NCBI GenBank assembly: GCA_963827585.1
Contig: CAWHCK010000046.1
Coordinates: 558,001 to 622,000, forward strand
Length of the DNA: 64,000 nt
Direction of reading: 5' to 3'
From: VAZQ01 sp963827585
GTDB lineage: Bacteria > Pseudomonadota > Alphaproteobacteria > Rhizobiales > Xanthobacteraceae
Below are positions 1-8,438 of the stretch, one piece after another. The position numbers and the translations under genes were made by a program. Position 1 is the first letter of the stretch. Each line of letters opens with the position of its first letter. The notes under the pieces were generated by a model. It searched no databases. It saw only the letters and a list, made by a program, of their open reading frames with translations, and was not told where the DNA came from.

Positions 1-335
1 CGTTCGGCTGCGAACACCAGCGCAAACAGCAAGAGCGCCATCGTGATGAGGAAGCCGAGCGTCTGGTAGAGCGCGATGGCGGCCGCGGTGATCGCGACGA
101 TGCGTGCCGCGTGTGGAAGGTCGCTCCACGGCACCGTGGCGAGCGGCGCGCTTGCACGGGCGCCGAGGACGAGCAGCAGACCGAACGCGACGAGCAGTCC
201 GGCGAGGAGCTTCGGCATCATGCCCGCGCCGGGAAACGACAGCGTGCCGATGGGCAGATCGCCGCTCAACGCGAGCACGAGGAGCCCGAAGGCGACAAAG
301 AAGGCGCCGCTAACGTGGTCGGTGCGGAGAGTCAT
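1..335 (-). CDS. tctB: TctB-family small membrane subunit of a tripartite tricarboxylate transporter (3' end outside window)
   Basis: The frame opens with ATG at 335 and stays open to the window edge, giving 111 residues of an incomplete protein. It begins MTLRTDHVSGAFFVAFG and is strongly hydrophobic, with membrane segments around residues 10-25, 42-60 and 75-110 (LLAGLLVAFGLLLVLGA is readable). This fits the TctB (DUF1468) small integral-membrane subunit, which pairs with the large TctA permease. It lies 210 nt downstream of a TctC receptor on the same strand, the usual tctC-tctB-tctA order, so tctA is expected just outside the window. TctB proteins diverge greatly, so the family call rests on topology plus context. 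Confidence 0.75.
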   Translation of the reverse strand, partial: MTLRTDHVSGAFFVAFGLLVLALSGDLPIGTLSFPGAGMMPKLLAGLLVAFGLLLVLGARASAPLATVPWSDLPHAARIVAITAAAIALYQTLGFLITMALLLFALVFAAE

Positions 336-404
336 TGCATCAGCTCAAGCGCTCATCCGTCGAGATCCCGAGGGTGGGGCGCAACTCGCGATATCACACC
401 GCTT

Positions 405-483
405 GTCGTCCCCGCGAAAGCGGGGACCCATATTCCAGAGGGCGAGACGTGGCACGATGGGTCCCCGCCTTCGCGGGGACGAC
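405..483. repeat. Near-perfect palindromic repeat between tctC and tctB
   Basis: Two 26-nt arms (405-430 and 458-483) are inverted copies of each other at 25 of 26 positions, separated by 27 nt. Each arm also contains a small hairpin of the type CCCCGC-GAAA-GCGGGG. This matches the REP-like elements common in Nitrobacteraceae genomes. It lies inside a probable operon, so it could fold in the transcript and lower tctB expression relative to tctC (inference). Confidence 0.8.
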
Positions 484-545
484 AGCACAGCAACAAGCCC
501 GACATTTCTTTCAGGGCGATGAACTTGGAACGTTCGGCATCACGT

Positions 546-1523
546 CTACCCCTCGACCCTGCCGATGGAGCGGATCGCCGCCTCGATGCGCTTGCTGTCG
601 GCCTCCCAGAAGTTCGCGAATTCCGGCTGATCCATGTAGGCGAGCTCCTGCCCGAGATTGGCGAGCGCCGCCTTGAACTGCTCGCTGTTCGCCGCCTTGC
701 TCAAGGCTTCGCGCAGATAGGTGACGACATTCGCCGGCGTGCCCTTGGGCGCGAATACGCCGACCCAGAGATAATATTCGACGTCGTAGCCGGCCTCCTT
801 CATGGTCGGCACGTCGGGCAGCGCCTTCGAGCGCTGGCCGCCGAACAGGGCGAGCGGCCGCGCCTTGCCGGCCTTGATCTGCGAGAGGCTCGCCGAAACC
901 GACGACACCAGCACCTGCGCATTGTTGCCGAGAAACGCGGTCAGGGCCGGCCCGCCGCCCTGGGTCGGCAGGTGCCGCAGCTTCAGTCCGCCGGCGGCGG
1001 CGGCGAACAGCGCCGTGGGGATATGGAGCGCGCCGTAGAGTCCCGAGGAGCTGAAGATGATCTCGTTCGGCCGCTTCTTGGCGTCGTCGACGAACTCCTG
1101 CAGCGTCTTGTAGGGCTGCTGGTCGTTGACGATGAGCACGCAGGGGTCGGCGACGAAGCGCGCGATCGGGATGAAATCCGCGTTGGTGAACTTCGGCGAG
1201 CGGGCGAACAGGCGGTCGACCTCGGCAAAGCCCGAGAGCGATGTCAGATGGGCGAGCAGCGTGTAGCCGTCGGGCTTGGCATTGGCGGCGACCTGGGCGC
1301 CGACCTGGCCGGCCGCGCCGGCCTTGGTCTCGACCACCACCGGCTTTTGCGCCATCGGCTCGAGCACCGCGGCGAGCGGGCGCATGACGACATCGACCGC
1401 GCCGCCGGGCGGAAACGGGTTGATGATGGTGATGGCGCGGGCGGGATAGGCGTCCTGCGCGAACGACGCCTCGAGGGTGGCTACGGCGGCTGCCGAGCCG
1501 ATGATGAAGCTGCGTCTGTCCAC
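546..1523 (-). CDS. tctC: TctC/Bug-family solute-binding receptor
   Basis: A 325-aa periplasmic receptor of the Bug (TctC) family, which delivers carboxylates to TctAB permeases. The N-terminus MDRRSFIIGSAAAVA is a signal sequence with a twin-arginine-like DRRSFI motif; the mature part opens with YPARAITIINPFPPGG, the usual Bug ligand-loop region, and continues with the family-typical VVVETKAGAAG. The start is GTG at 1523, preceded by AGGAGG with 5-6 nt spacing. Length is normal for the family (about 320 aa). It precedes tctB on the same strand. The ligand is not predictable; Bug receptors bind citrate, tricarballylate, aromatic acids, amino acids and others. Confidence 0.92.
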   Translation of the reverse strand: MDRRSFIIGSAAAVATLEASFAQDAYPARAITIINPFPPGGAVDVVMRPLAAVLEPMAQKPVVVETKAGAAGQVGAQVAANAKPDGYTLLAHLTSLSGFAEVDRLFARSPKFTNADFIPIARFVADPCVLIVNDQQPYKTLQEFVDDAKKRPNEIIFSSSGLYGALHIPTALFAAAAGGLKLRHLPTQGGGPALTAFLGNNAQVLVSSVSASLSQIKAGKARPLALFGGQRSKALPDVPTMKEAGYDVEYYLWVGVFAPKGTPANVVTYLREALSKAANSEQFKAALANLGQELAYMDQPEFANFWEADSKRIEAAIRSIGRVEG

Positions 1524-1647
1524 GCGTTCCTCCTTTGGCGAAGCCGGACGTTCGCTGCCGGCATGATTGGCAGGGATGGTACCCAGCGCGCTTCGATCGG
1601 GTCAACCGCATGCCGTGTGGCATTTGGACTGGACGCGTTCGACATGC

Positions 1648-2421
1648 TCAATCGATGATCGCCACCGCGCGCGTCCAGCCGGCGGAGCCGCCGCGCACCT
1701 TGACCGGAAAGCAGCTCACCGTGAATCCCGTGGCCGGCAGCGCCGCGAGATTGTTGAGCTTCTCGATGTGGCAATAGCCGATCTCGCGGCCGGCCTTGTG
1801 GCCTTCCCAGATCAAGCTCGCATCGCCGGTGGCGAGGTATTTCTCCCTGGTATGGACGAACGGCGCGTCCCAGCTCCAACCGTCGGTGCCGGTGACGCGC
1901 ACGCCGCGCTCGAGCAGATAGAGGGTCGCCTCACGGCCCATGCCGCAGCCCTTGGCGACGTAGTCGGGGCGCCCGTAGGCCTCGCCCGCGCTGGTGTTCA
2001 CCAGCACGATCTCGAGCGGCGCGAGCGTGTGCCCGATGCGCGCGAGCTCGGCCTCCACGTCGCGCGCGGTCGCGACATAGCCGTCGGGGAAATGACGGAA
2101 GTCGAGCTTGACGCCGGGCTGAAGGCACCATTCGAGCGGCACCTCGTCGATGGTGATGGCGCGCTTGCCGCGGTCCATGGTCGAGGCGAAATGCCACGGC
2201 GCGTCGAGATGGGTGGTGTTGTGGGTCGAGAGCCTGATCCACTCGATGGCCCAGCCTTCCCCGTCGGGCAGATCCTGCTCGCGCAGTCCGGGAAAGAACT
2301 TGACCACGTCGGCCGCGGTCTGGCGGTGGGTGAAATAATCGATCTTCGGCCCGTAGCCCGGCGGATCGGCGGCGACGTCGTTCTCCAGCGGCACCGAAAT
2401 ATCGATCAGCTTGCGTGGCAT
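1648..2421 (-). CDS. Cyclase-family metal-dependent hydrolase
   Basis: A 257-aa member of the cyclase/arylformamidase (PF04199) family, starting MPRKLIDISVPLENDV. The family's metal motif (HxGTHxDxPxH) is visible as LSTHNTTHLDAPWHF, with the usual glycine replaced by N. Members hydrolyse N-formylkynurenine, isatin or related amides and cyclic esters. ATG at 2421 is chosen because GAGGAGC lies 8 nt upstream and the homology starts there; a longer frame to 2601 runs into repeat DNA. It is the last gene of a minus-strand cluster that flows toward tctC, so it may process the substrate imported by that system (inference). Confidence 0.85.
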   Translation of the reverse strand: MPRKLIDISVPLENDVAADPPGYGPKIDYFTHRQTAADVVKFFPGLREQDLPDGEGWAIEWIRLSTHNTTHLDAPWHFASTMDRGKRAITIDEVPLEWCLQPGVKLDFRHFPDGYVATARDVEAELARIGHTLAPLEIVLVNTSAGEAYGRPDYVAKGCGMGREATLYLLERGVRVTGTDGWSWDAPFVHTREKYLATGDASLIWEGHKAGREIGYCHIEKLNNLAALPATGFTVSCFPVKVRGGSAGWTRAVAIID

Positions 2422-2461
2422 GATGGACGCTCCTCGTGCGGCAATTTCGCCGTCATCCTCC

Positions 2462-2585
2462 GTCCTCGGGTGCGGCTTCGCCGTCCCGAGGACAAGCTCC
2501 AGCGGATGATCCAGCAAACACGGACGCTTGCGGTTCTTGCCGCTAGCGCGGAGTGTACTGGATACCCGCCTTCGCGGGCATGACG
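2462..2585. repeat. Intergenic palindromic repeat (REP-like)
   Basis: Between two divergent genes lies a composite repeat. GTCCTCGGG (2462-2470) pairs with CCCGAGGAC (2485-2493), and a short GC hairpin CCCGC/GCGGG (2565-2578) is followed by CATGACGG. The terminal sequence resembles the ends of the other REP-like elements near 18.3 kb and 44.7 kb. Confidence 0.55.
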
Positions 2586-2621
2586 GTCTTTGGTACAGCA
2601 AGAGTCAGCGAGGAACTCACC

Positions 2622-2924
2622 ATGCCGGCCTATTGGGTTGCACGATCGAAGATCAACGATCCGGTCGAATACAAGAAGTACACCGATCTGGTGCCCGGCA
2701 TCATCGCCAAGTTCGGCGGCAAGGTGCTCGCGCGCGGCGGGCGCCATCAGATCATGGAAGGGCCGGACAAGTTCCAGCGCTTCGTGGTGATCGAGTTCCC
2801 GACCTTCGAGCAGGGCGTCGCCTGCTTCACCTCGCCGGAATACGACCAGGCGGCAGCCTTCCGCCGCAACGGCGCGGGCGAGGTCGAGACCATCATGGTC
2901 GAAGGCGGCGATCCGTCGCGTTGA
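2622..2924 (+). CDS. DUF1330 domain protein (dimeric alpha/beta-barrel fold)
   Basis: A 100-aa protein MPAYWVARSKINDPVEYKKY that looks complete for the DUF1330 family: small ferredoxin-like alpha/beta barrels, usually homodimers, found near catabolic genes, function largely unknown. The conserved YxKYxxxVPxIIAKFGGKxLARGG pattern is present, and the C-terminal SPEYxxAxxFRR-like segment is clear. The start at 2622 is supported by GAGGAA 7 nt upstream; the longer in-frame ATG at 2553 lies in the repeat. It stands alone on the plus strand, convergent with the liv operon. Confidence 0.85.
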   Translation: MPAYWVARSKINDPVEYKKYTDLVPGIIAKFGGKVLARGGRHQIMEGPDKFQRFVVIEFPTFEQGVACFTSPEYDQAAAFRRNGAGEVETIMVEGGDPSR

Positions 2925-2954
2925 TCGGCAGGGGGCAGCGTCCCACCAGGGGTA

Positions 2955-3686
2955 TCACAGCCCCAGATAAAATTTCCGGATCAGCTCGTTGTTGTTGAGC
3001 TCGTCGGCCGAGCGCCCCTCGAAGGCGATCTGCCCGTGCACGATGACGTAGCCGCGGTCGGCGATGCGCAGCGCCTGCGGGAAGTTCTGTTCCGCCATCA
3101 GCACGGTCAGCTTGTACTGATCCTTGAGCTCCTTGATCTTGTCGATGGTGCGGCTGACCAGCACGGGCGCGAGGCCCACCGACGGCTCGTCGATCAGGAG
3201 GATGCGCGGCGCCAGCATCAGTGCGCGCGCGAGCGCGAGCATCTGTTGCTCGCCGCCGCTCATGGAGCCGGCGAGCTGGGCGCGGCGCTCGGCCAGGCGC
3301 GGGAAGCACTCGAAGCAGAAATCCAGGTTCGATTTGAGCATCGCGCGCGCCTTGCTGCGGAACGCGCCGAGCAGCAGGTTTTCCTCCACGGTCAGGCGCG
3401 GAAACAGGCGGCGGCCTTCCGGCACCAGCGCGATGCCGAGATCGACGATCTGCTCGGTGCTGCGGCCGACCAGGTCGTGCTTTTCACCGTCGATCTCGAC
3501 CACGATGCGGCCCGCGCGCGGGCGCACGATCCCCATGACGCATTTCATCAGCGTCGACTTGCCGTTGCCGTTGGTGCCGAGCAGCACCACGGTCTCGCCG
3601 GCATTGACGCTGAGCGACACGTCCTCGAGCACCCGCACGGCGCCGTAGGCGGCGTCGATCTTCTCGATGGTGAGGCTATTGGCCAA
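2955..3686 (-). CDS. livF: LivF-type ABC transporter ATPase
   Basis: ATP-binding subunit of a branched-chain amino acid (HAAT) type importer. Walker A LLGTNGNGKST, signature SGGEQQ, Walker B ILLIDEP and the switch region VLMAEQN are all present, with the LivF-typical length of about 240 aa. The TTG at 3686 is preferred: AGAGGG lies 6 nt upstream and it overlaps the livG stop by 11 nt, implying translational coupling. An in-frame ATG at 3725 would add 13 residues and overlap livG by 50 nt. It is the last gene of livHMGF; no receptor gene is adjacent. Confidence 0.93.
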   Translation of the reverse strand: MANSLTIEKIDAAYGAVRVLEDVSLSVNAGETVVLLGTNGNGKSTLMKCVMGIVRPRAGRIVVEIDGEKHDLVGRSTEQIVDLGIALVPEGRRLFPRLTVEENLLLGAFRSKARAMLKSNLDFCFECFPRLAERRAQLAGSMSGGEQQMLALARALMLAPRILLIDEPSVGLAPVLVSRTIDKIKELKDQYKLTVLMAEQNFPQALRIADRGYVIVHGQIAFEGRSADELNNNELIRKFYLGL

Positions 3687-4413
3687 GGTAAGCCCTCTCC
3701 ACCTCGGGATCGCGAATGACCGCATCGGGCCTGCCGTCCGCGATCTTCTTGCCGGAGACCAGCACCACCAGGCGCTGCGAGAACCGCATCACCGCGCGCA
3801 TGATGTGCTCGATCAGGATGATGGTGATGCCGCGCTCGTTGAGCCGGATGAGCAGGCCGACGATGTCATCGACCTCCGATTGCGACAGCCCGGCCATCGA
3901 TTCGTCGGCGATCAGGAGCTTCGGCTCGGCCGCCATGGCGCGCGCGAGCTCGAGCTTGCGCATCTCGACCTGTGTCAGATCGCGCGGATACTGCGCCGCC
4001 TTGTCGGCGAGCGCGACGAGCTGCAACAGCTCGTTGCAGCGCGCATCGACCTCGGGCGGGGAGAGCGAGTGCCCCGGCCGCGCGTTGACTGTGTAAAGCA
4101 GCGGCACGCGCAGGTTTTCGGCGACGGTCAGGGTCGTGAACGGGCGCGGAAGCTGGAAGCTGCGCGCCATGCCGCGGCGGGTGCGCTCGTGGGTGAGCAG
4201 GCCGTCGACCGGCTCGCCGTTGAAGCGCACCGTGCCGGTCTCGTTCGCGAGCGTACCGCAGATGCAATTGACCAATGTCGACTTGCCCGAGCCGTTGGGG
4301 CCGATCAGGCCGACGCGCTCGCCCTCGGCGACGGCAAGGTCGATACCGTCGAGGGCGACAAAGCCGCCGAAGCGTTTGCTCAGACCCTGGACCTCGAGCA
4401 GCGCGCCGGCCAT
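3676..4413 (-). CDS. livG: LivG-type ABC transporter ATPase
   Basis: Second ATPase of the HAAT importer, 245 aa. Walker A GPNGSGKST is intact, the LivG insertion with the LTQVEMRKLELARAM signature region is present, and Walker B reads LLIADES. That keeps the catalytic Glu but replaces the usual LDEP Pro with Ser. ATG at 4413 shares one base with the livM stop (TGATG) and has GGAGGA 7 nt upstream; a GTG one codon earlier is possible. Partner of LivF in a heterodimeric motor at the inner membrane. Confidence 0.93.
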   Translation of the reverse strand: MAGALLEVQGLSKRFGGFVALDGIDLAVAEGERVGLIGPNGSGKSTLVNCICGTLANETGTVRFNGEPVDGLLTHERTRRGMARSFQLPRPFTTLTVAENLRVPLLYTVNARPGHSLSPPEVDARCNELLQLVALADKAAQYPRDLTQVEMRKLELARAMAAEPKLLIADESMAGLSQSEVDDIVGLLIRLNERGITIILIEHIMRAVMRFSQRLVVLVSGKKIADGRPDAVIRDPEVERAYLGQ

Positions 4414-5357
4414 CACTTCGTCCTCCCGCGCGTCCAGCTCTGCACCAGTCCGACGATGCCGTTCGGCGCGACGATGACGAAGCCGACCAGCAGCAGGCCG
4501 ACGATGAGAAGGTTGACCGCCGAGGAGATGGTGACGGTCGCGACCTGCTGCAACGTCCCGAGCAGGATCGCGCCGATCAGCGGCCCGACCCAGCTGGTGG
4601 TACCGCCGATCATCGGCATGGCGATCGAGTTGACGGCATATTCGAGCCCGAAGGCGGACGAGGGCTGCAGGTAGCCGATGTAATAGGGAAAGGGCGCGCC
4701 GGCCATGCCCATGAGCCCGCCGGACAGCGTGGTGGCCACGAGCTTCAGCCGCAAGGTCGGCACGCCCGAGGCTTCCGCCGCGAGCTCGTCGTCGCGGATG
4801 GTGGCGAAGCCGTAGCCGAGCTGGGAGCGCTCGATGCCGCGCGCGATGGTGAGCGAGATCACCACCAGCGCCAGCATCAGCAGGAACAGATATTGGATGT
4901 AGGGCCCGATCAGCCAGATCTCGTTCGGGCGGATGATATAGGCGCCGCGCGAGCCGCCGACATAGTCCCAGTTGACGACGAGCGTCTGCAGCACGACGGC
5001 GAGCGCGAGCGTCGCGATGGCGAAAAAGGCGCCGCGCAGCCGCAGCGTCAGATAGCCCATGCCGAATCCGACGATGCCCGAGACGATGCCCCCGATCACG
5101 ATCAGGATCGGGATCGGGAGCTGGTAGGTTTTGTGGAAGAAGACCGTCGAATAGGCGCCGAGCGCGAAGAACGCCGCCGAGCCGAAATTCACGTAGCCGG
5201 TATAGCCGCCGAGGATGTTCCAGGCGGTCGCCAGCACGATGAATTGCAGCACGGTGTAACCGGCGAAGAACACGTAATCGTTGTTCACCGCGCGCGCGCC
5301 GAAGAACACGACAGCGGCCGCCGCGATCGAGATCAGCAGAAAGACGCGAGTCCGCAC
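4413..5357 (-). CDS. livM: LivM-type permease
   Basis: Inner-membrane permease of the HAAT importer, about 314 aa, with roughly eight to ten hydrophobic segments and the LivM hallmark AWNILGGYTGYVNFGSAAFFALGAY. GTG at 5357 follows the livH stop by 11 nt. The frame stays open further upstream, but that stretch reads as an antisense-like shadow of livH and is not protein-like. The gene ends by overlapping livG. It forms a heterodimer with LivH; transport substrates for such systems range from leucine to urea, aromatic acids and dicarboxylates. Confidence 0.92.
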   Translation of the reverse strand: MRTRVFLLISIAAAAVVFFGARAVNNDYVFFAGYTVLQFIVLATAWNILGGYTGYVNFGSAAFFALGAYSTVFFHKTYQLPIPILIVIGGIVSGIVGFGMGYLTLRLRGAFFAIATLALAVVLQTLVVNWDYVGGSRGAYIIRPNEIWLIGPYIQYLFLLMLALVVISLTIARGIERSQLGYGFATIRDDELAAEASGVPTLRLKLVATTLSGGLMGMAGAPFPYYIGYLQPSSAFGLEYAVNSIAMPMIGGTTSWVGPLIGAILLGTLQQVATVTISSAVNLLIVGLLLVGFVIVAPNGIVGLVQSWTRGRTK

Positions 5358-5368
5358 GATCGACTGCC

Positions 5369-6244
5369 CTATCGTCCGAGCAGGCCCGCAGGCCGGAACG
5401 CCAGGGTGAGAAGGAGCACGCCGAACGCCACTGCCGGCGCCCAGGATGGCCCGTAGAAGGTGGCGGTGAAGCTCTCGATGATGCCGAGCAGCATGGCGCC
5501 GATCACCGTGCCGGGGAGGCTGCCGAGCCCCCCGAGCACGCAGATCGCGAACACGCGGCCGATATACTCGCGCCCGACCGAGGGCTCGACCGGCTGGATG
5601 ATGATCAGCAGCGCGCCTGCGACCGACGTGGTTGCGATCGAGATGCCGAACGCGATGCGCTTGATGCGGGTGGGGGAAGCGCCCATGAGCCGCAAGGCGA
5701 GCTGGTCCTGCGCCACCGCGGAGATCGCGCGTCCAATGAACGTGTGCGAGAGGAAGAGCTGCAGCGCGGCGAAGAGGGCGAGCGCGGCGAGGCACGGCAC
5801 CAGCATGCGGAGCGGGAAATCCATCACGCCGAGGTGCCAGCTCGGCCCGATATACCACGCCTCGACGTAGCGGTAATCGACGCCGAACACGAGAATGAGC
5901 ATCACCTCGGTGACGAACAAGAGACCGAAGAAGAACGACAGGCCGCGCAGCAACTCCTGCCCGTGCTTCTCGAACGACTCGTAATAGACTTGGTAGATGC
6001 CGGCGCCCAACAGGTAGAACACCGGCAGCATGACGACGCTGACCACGATCGGATCGATGCCGAGCCGGCTGTTGACGATATAGGCGATATACGAGCCGAG
6101 GATGATGAAGGCGGGATGCGCGATGTTGACGATGTCGAGGATGCCGAACGAGATCGACACGCCGAGCGTCACCGCGGCATAGAAGCCGCCGAGCAGAATG
6201 CCGGCGATCAAGGCATTGATCAGCAAGTCGAAGCTAAGGCCCAC
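5369..6244 (-). CDS. livH: LivH-type permease
   Basis: First gene of the liv operon, 291 aa, polytopic membrane protein beginning GLSFDLLINALIAGILLGG, with the LivH features GFYAAVTLGVSISFGILDIVNIAHPAF and RAISAVAQDQLALRLMGA. The start is GTG at 6244 with a G-rich stretch GGGGGG about 7 nt upstream. The usual periplasmic receptor (LivK-like) is not found on either side, so the receptor must be encoded elsewhere. Upstream DNA carries an inverted repeat (6436-6482) rather than an obvious operator. Confidence 0.93.
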   Translation of the reverse strand: MGLSFDLLINALIAGILLGGFYAAVTLGVSISFGILDIVNIAHPAFIILGSYIAYIVNSRLGIDPIVVSVVMLPVFYLLGAGIYQVYYESFEKHGQELLRGLSFFFGLLFVTEVMLILVFGVDYRYVEAWYIGPSWHLGVMDFPLRMLVPCLAALALFAALQLFLSHTFIGRAISAVAQDQLALRLMGASPTRIKRIAFGISIATTSVAGALLIIIQPVEPSVGREYIGRVFAICVLGGLGSLPGTVIGAMLLGIIESFTATFYGPSWAPAVAFGVLLLTLAFRPAGLLGR

Positions 6245-6356
6245 CTGTTTCCCCCCAAGCCCGGTTTCCGCCGAACTCCATGCGTTCGCGCGGGACGGGT
6301 CCTTTTGTTTGGATGCCAGTGTGCAGGAAGGGTGCCGGCTTGGCTAGTCCCGTTCC

Positions 6357-6482
6357 GAAGTTCGCTAGCGCCCGGCACCTTCTCATGACGAACTTCGAAT
6401 CAAGTGACACGGCACTCGATTCTAGTGCCCCTTTTGAACCCGAAGTTCGCGATGACACGCGGCATGCGCGAACTTCGGGTTC
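6357..6482. repeat. Inverted repeat upstream of livH
   Basis: A perfect 15-nt inverted repeat, GAACCCGAAGTTCGC (6436-6450) and its complement (6468-6482), flanks a 17-nt spacer. Shorter copies of the core CCGAAGTTCG/CGAACTTCGA occur at about 6357 and 6390, so the whole 125 nt is a cluster of the same core motif in both orientations. It lies between livH and the convergent terminator of the cupin gene. Confidence 0.7.
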
Positions 6483-6532
6483 GGGCTAGTCCTCGTCGCT
6501 GCGGCCAGCATCGGATTTCTCCGACTTACGCA

Positions 6533-6560
6533 CACAAAAGCGCCCGAAGAGTTCGGGCGC
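6533..6560 (-). terminator. Rho-independent terminator of the cupin gene
   Basis: Read on the minus strand, a 9-bp stem GCGCCCGAA/TTCGGGCGC (6540-6548 with 6552-6560) with a 3-nt loop is followed by TTTT and a T-rich tail. It sits 74 nt downstream of the cupin stop codon. Confidence 0.85.
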
Positions 6561-6633
6561 CTCGATGCCTTTCTTTGGAAGGGAATGGGGGCGCGGCGCG
6601 CCGAGCAATTCCTTCGATCCGGGACGCCGCAAC

Positions 6634-7083
6634 CTACGCTGCGGCCTGCTGCCGCACACCCTCGGGCAGCGGCATCGGCTTGTTGGCGCTCTGCAGGAAC
6701 TCGATGGTCATGAAGACCATGTCCTTGTCGCCGAGATTCTCGAGATCGTGAACCTTGAACTGACCGGTTCCGTACGTCTCGTGCCGGGTCTCGCCGGGCG
6801 CGTAGGTATATTCGACGGTGGTGCCGTCGTGCACATGCTGGCGTCCGCGCCCGCCCGTCACCGCGGTCCAGAAGTAATCGAGCACGTGGCGGTGGAAGCC
6901 GATGCGCTCGCCGGGCTTGAGACGGATCGTCCAGACCCGGACCCGATCGGTCTCCGATACCAGCGCGTTCCCGACACACGGATTGGGGTTGTTCTTCTCC
7001 CGCTCGAATTCCGCGGCGATCTCCGGCGGCCACGGCGATTTCACCGAAGTCTCCGCCTGCTTGTCCAACATCGTCAGGGCCAT
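6634..7083 (-). CDS. Cupin-domain protein
   Basis: A 149-aa single-cupin protein. The metal-binding first motif is readable as GERIGFHRHVLDYFW (residues about 58-72), with a further histidine in RQHVHDG. The ATG at 7083 has GGAGG 6-9 nt upstream. It is divergent from the flavin monooxygenase gene with only 50 nt between the starts, suggesting shared control, and ends at a clear terminator. Small cupins near monooxygenases are often accessory isomerases, dioxygenases or ligand sensors; nothing in the sequence fixes the reaction. Confidence 0.8.
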   Translation of the reverse strand: MALTMLDKQAETSVKSPWPPEIAAEFEREKNNPNPCVGNALVSETDRVRVWTIRLKPGERIGFHRHVLDYFWTAVTGGRGRQHVHDGTTVEYTYAPGETRHETYGTGQFKVHDLENLGDKDMVFMTIEFLQSANKPMPLPEGVRQQAAA

Positions 7084-7133
7084 GGCATTCCTCCAGGTTT
7101 CGCCCGATATATAGCAACTTTTGGCGGCAGGAA

Positions 7134-8369
7134 ATGGCGGGATCGAGCAAATTGCGCGAGGCGGGCGCAGGGCGCGCCCTCATCACCGGCGGCTCCATGA
7201 GCGGCCTGTTGGCCGCGCTGCTGCTGCGGCGTGCCGGCTGGGACGTCGCCGTCTTCGAACGCGTCGAGAGCGAGCTCGCCGGCCGCGGCGCCGGCATCGT
7301 CGCGCAGCCGGATCTGATCGCGACCCTGCGCCGGCTTGGGATCGACCCGACCGATCTCGGGGTCGAGATCACGACCCGAAAAATCCTCGAGTCCTCGGGG
7401 CGGCTGGCCGGTGAGTTCGCATGCCCCCAGGTGCTCACCGCCTGGGAACGTGTCTACCGGGTGCTGCGGGACGCGTTTCCCCGGGAGCGCTACCACCGCG
7501 GCCGCGGCGTCAGGGCGTTCGAGCAGGACGAGCGGTCCGTGGTCGTGCACTTCGCCGATGGCGGCACGGCGGAGGGTGAGCTGCTGGTGGGGGCGGACGG
7601 TCTTCGCTCCACCATTCGCCAGCAATGCCTGCCGGAGCTCGCGCCGCTCTACGCCGGCTACGTCGCCTGGCGCGCGCTCATTCCGGAAGCGGCGTTTGCG
7701 CCCGCGATCCATCGCGAGTTGTTCAACTACATGACGTTCTGCCTGCCGCCGGGCGAGCAATGCCTGGGCTATCCGGTCGCCGGACCGGACAACGACCTGC
7801 GTCCCGGCCACCGCCGCTACAACGTGGTCTGGTACCGCCCGGCGGATGAGAGTGGCGAGCTGCAGCACCTGCTCACCGACGAGAGCGGGACGACCCACAC
7901 CATCTCGATCCCGCCGCCGCTGATCCGGCGCGACGCCATCGCGCAGATGCGCGCGGCGGCGGAGCGCTTGCTGGCGCCGCAATTCCGCGAGGTCGTGCGC
8001 ATGATCGACGAGCCGATCCTGCAGCCGATCTACGATCTCGAAACGCCGCACATGGCCTTCGGCCGGGTCGCGATCATCGGCGACGCTGCCTTCGTTGCGC
8101 GACCCCATGTCGCGGCCGGGGTGGCCAAGGCGGCGGATGACGCGGCGGCATTGGCCGCGGCGCTCGAGCAGGGCGAGGTCGCGCCCGCGCTCCGGCGCTT
8201 CGAGGCGGCACGGCTCCCGGTTGGGCGGCGCATCATCGAGCGCGCGCGGCACCTCGGGGCTTATCTCCAGGCCACGCAGACGGCGGAGGAGCGCGCCCGC
8301 TCCCGGCGCCACGGCATTCCCGAAGCGGTGCTGGCGGAGACCGCCGTGCTCGATTTCCTGCGGACGTGA
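7134..8369 (+). CDS. FAD-dependent aromatic-ring monooxygenase
   Basis: A 411-aa flavoprotein of the p-hydroxybenzoate hydroxylase (FAD_binding_3) class. The dinucleotide fold is near the N-terminus as GGSMSGLLAALLLRRAGW followed by VFER. The second FAD/NADPH motif reads GADGLRSTIR, and the ribityl-binding motif reads IIGDAAFVARPHVAAGVAKA. The GGSxxG start and VARPHVAAGV resemble 2,6-dihydroxypyridine 3-hydroxylase and related N-heterocycle hydroxylases more than phenol hydroxylases (inference from remembered sequences). Soluble enzyme using NAD(P)H and O2. Start at 7134 follows GGCAGGA closely. Likely an upper-pathway ring hydroxylase. Confidence 0.88.
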   Translation: MAGSSKLREAGAGRALITGGSMSGLLAALLLRRAGWDVAVFERVESELAGRGAGIVAQPDLIATLRRLGIDPTDLGVEITTRKILESSGRLAGEFACPQVLTAWERVYRVLRDAFPRERYHRGRGVRAFEQDERSVVVHFADGGTAEGELLVGADGLRSTIRQQCLPELAPLYAGYVAWRALIPEAAFAPAIHRELFNYMTFCLPPGEQCLGYPVAGPDNDLRPGHRRYNVVWYRPADESGELQHLLTDESGTTHTISIPPPLIRRDAIAQMRAAAERLLAPQFREVVRMIDEPILQPIYDLETPHMAFGRVAIIGDAAFVARPHVAAGVAKAADDAAALAAALEQGEVAPALRRFEAARLPVGRRIIERARHLGAYLQATQTAEERARSRRHGIPEAVLAETAVLDFLRT

Positions 8370-8438
8370 GCGGGCGAGCTCCGAGAGTCGCTGCCCGCTT
8401 CGAAACTGGGGCTGTCCAGCACGCCCTTGCAGGGATCG

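Noticed and set aside
111..1658. Long plus-strand ORF (515 codons)
   Set aside because: It is Arg/Glu/Gly-rich antisense reading of the TctC gene, with no domain; GC-rich DNA keeps the opposite frame open.
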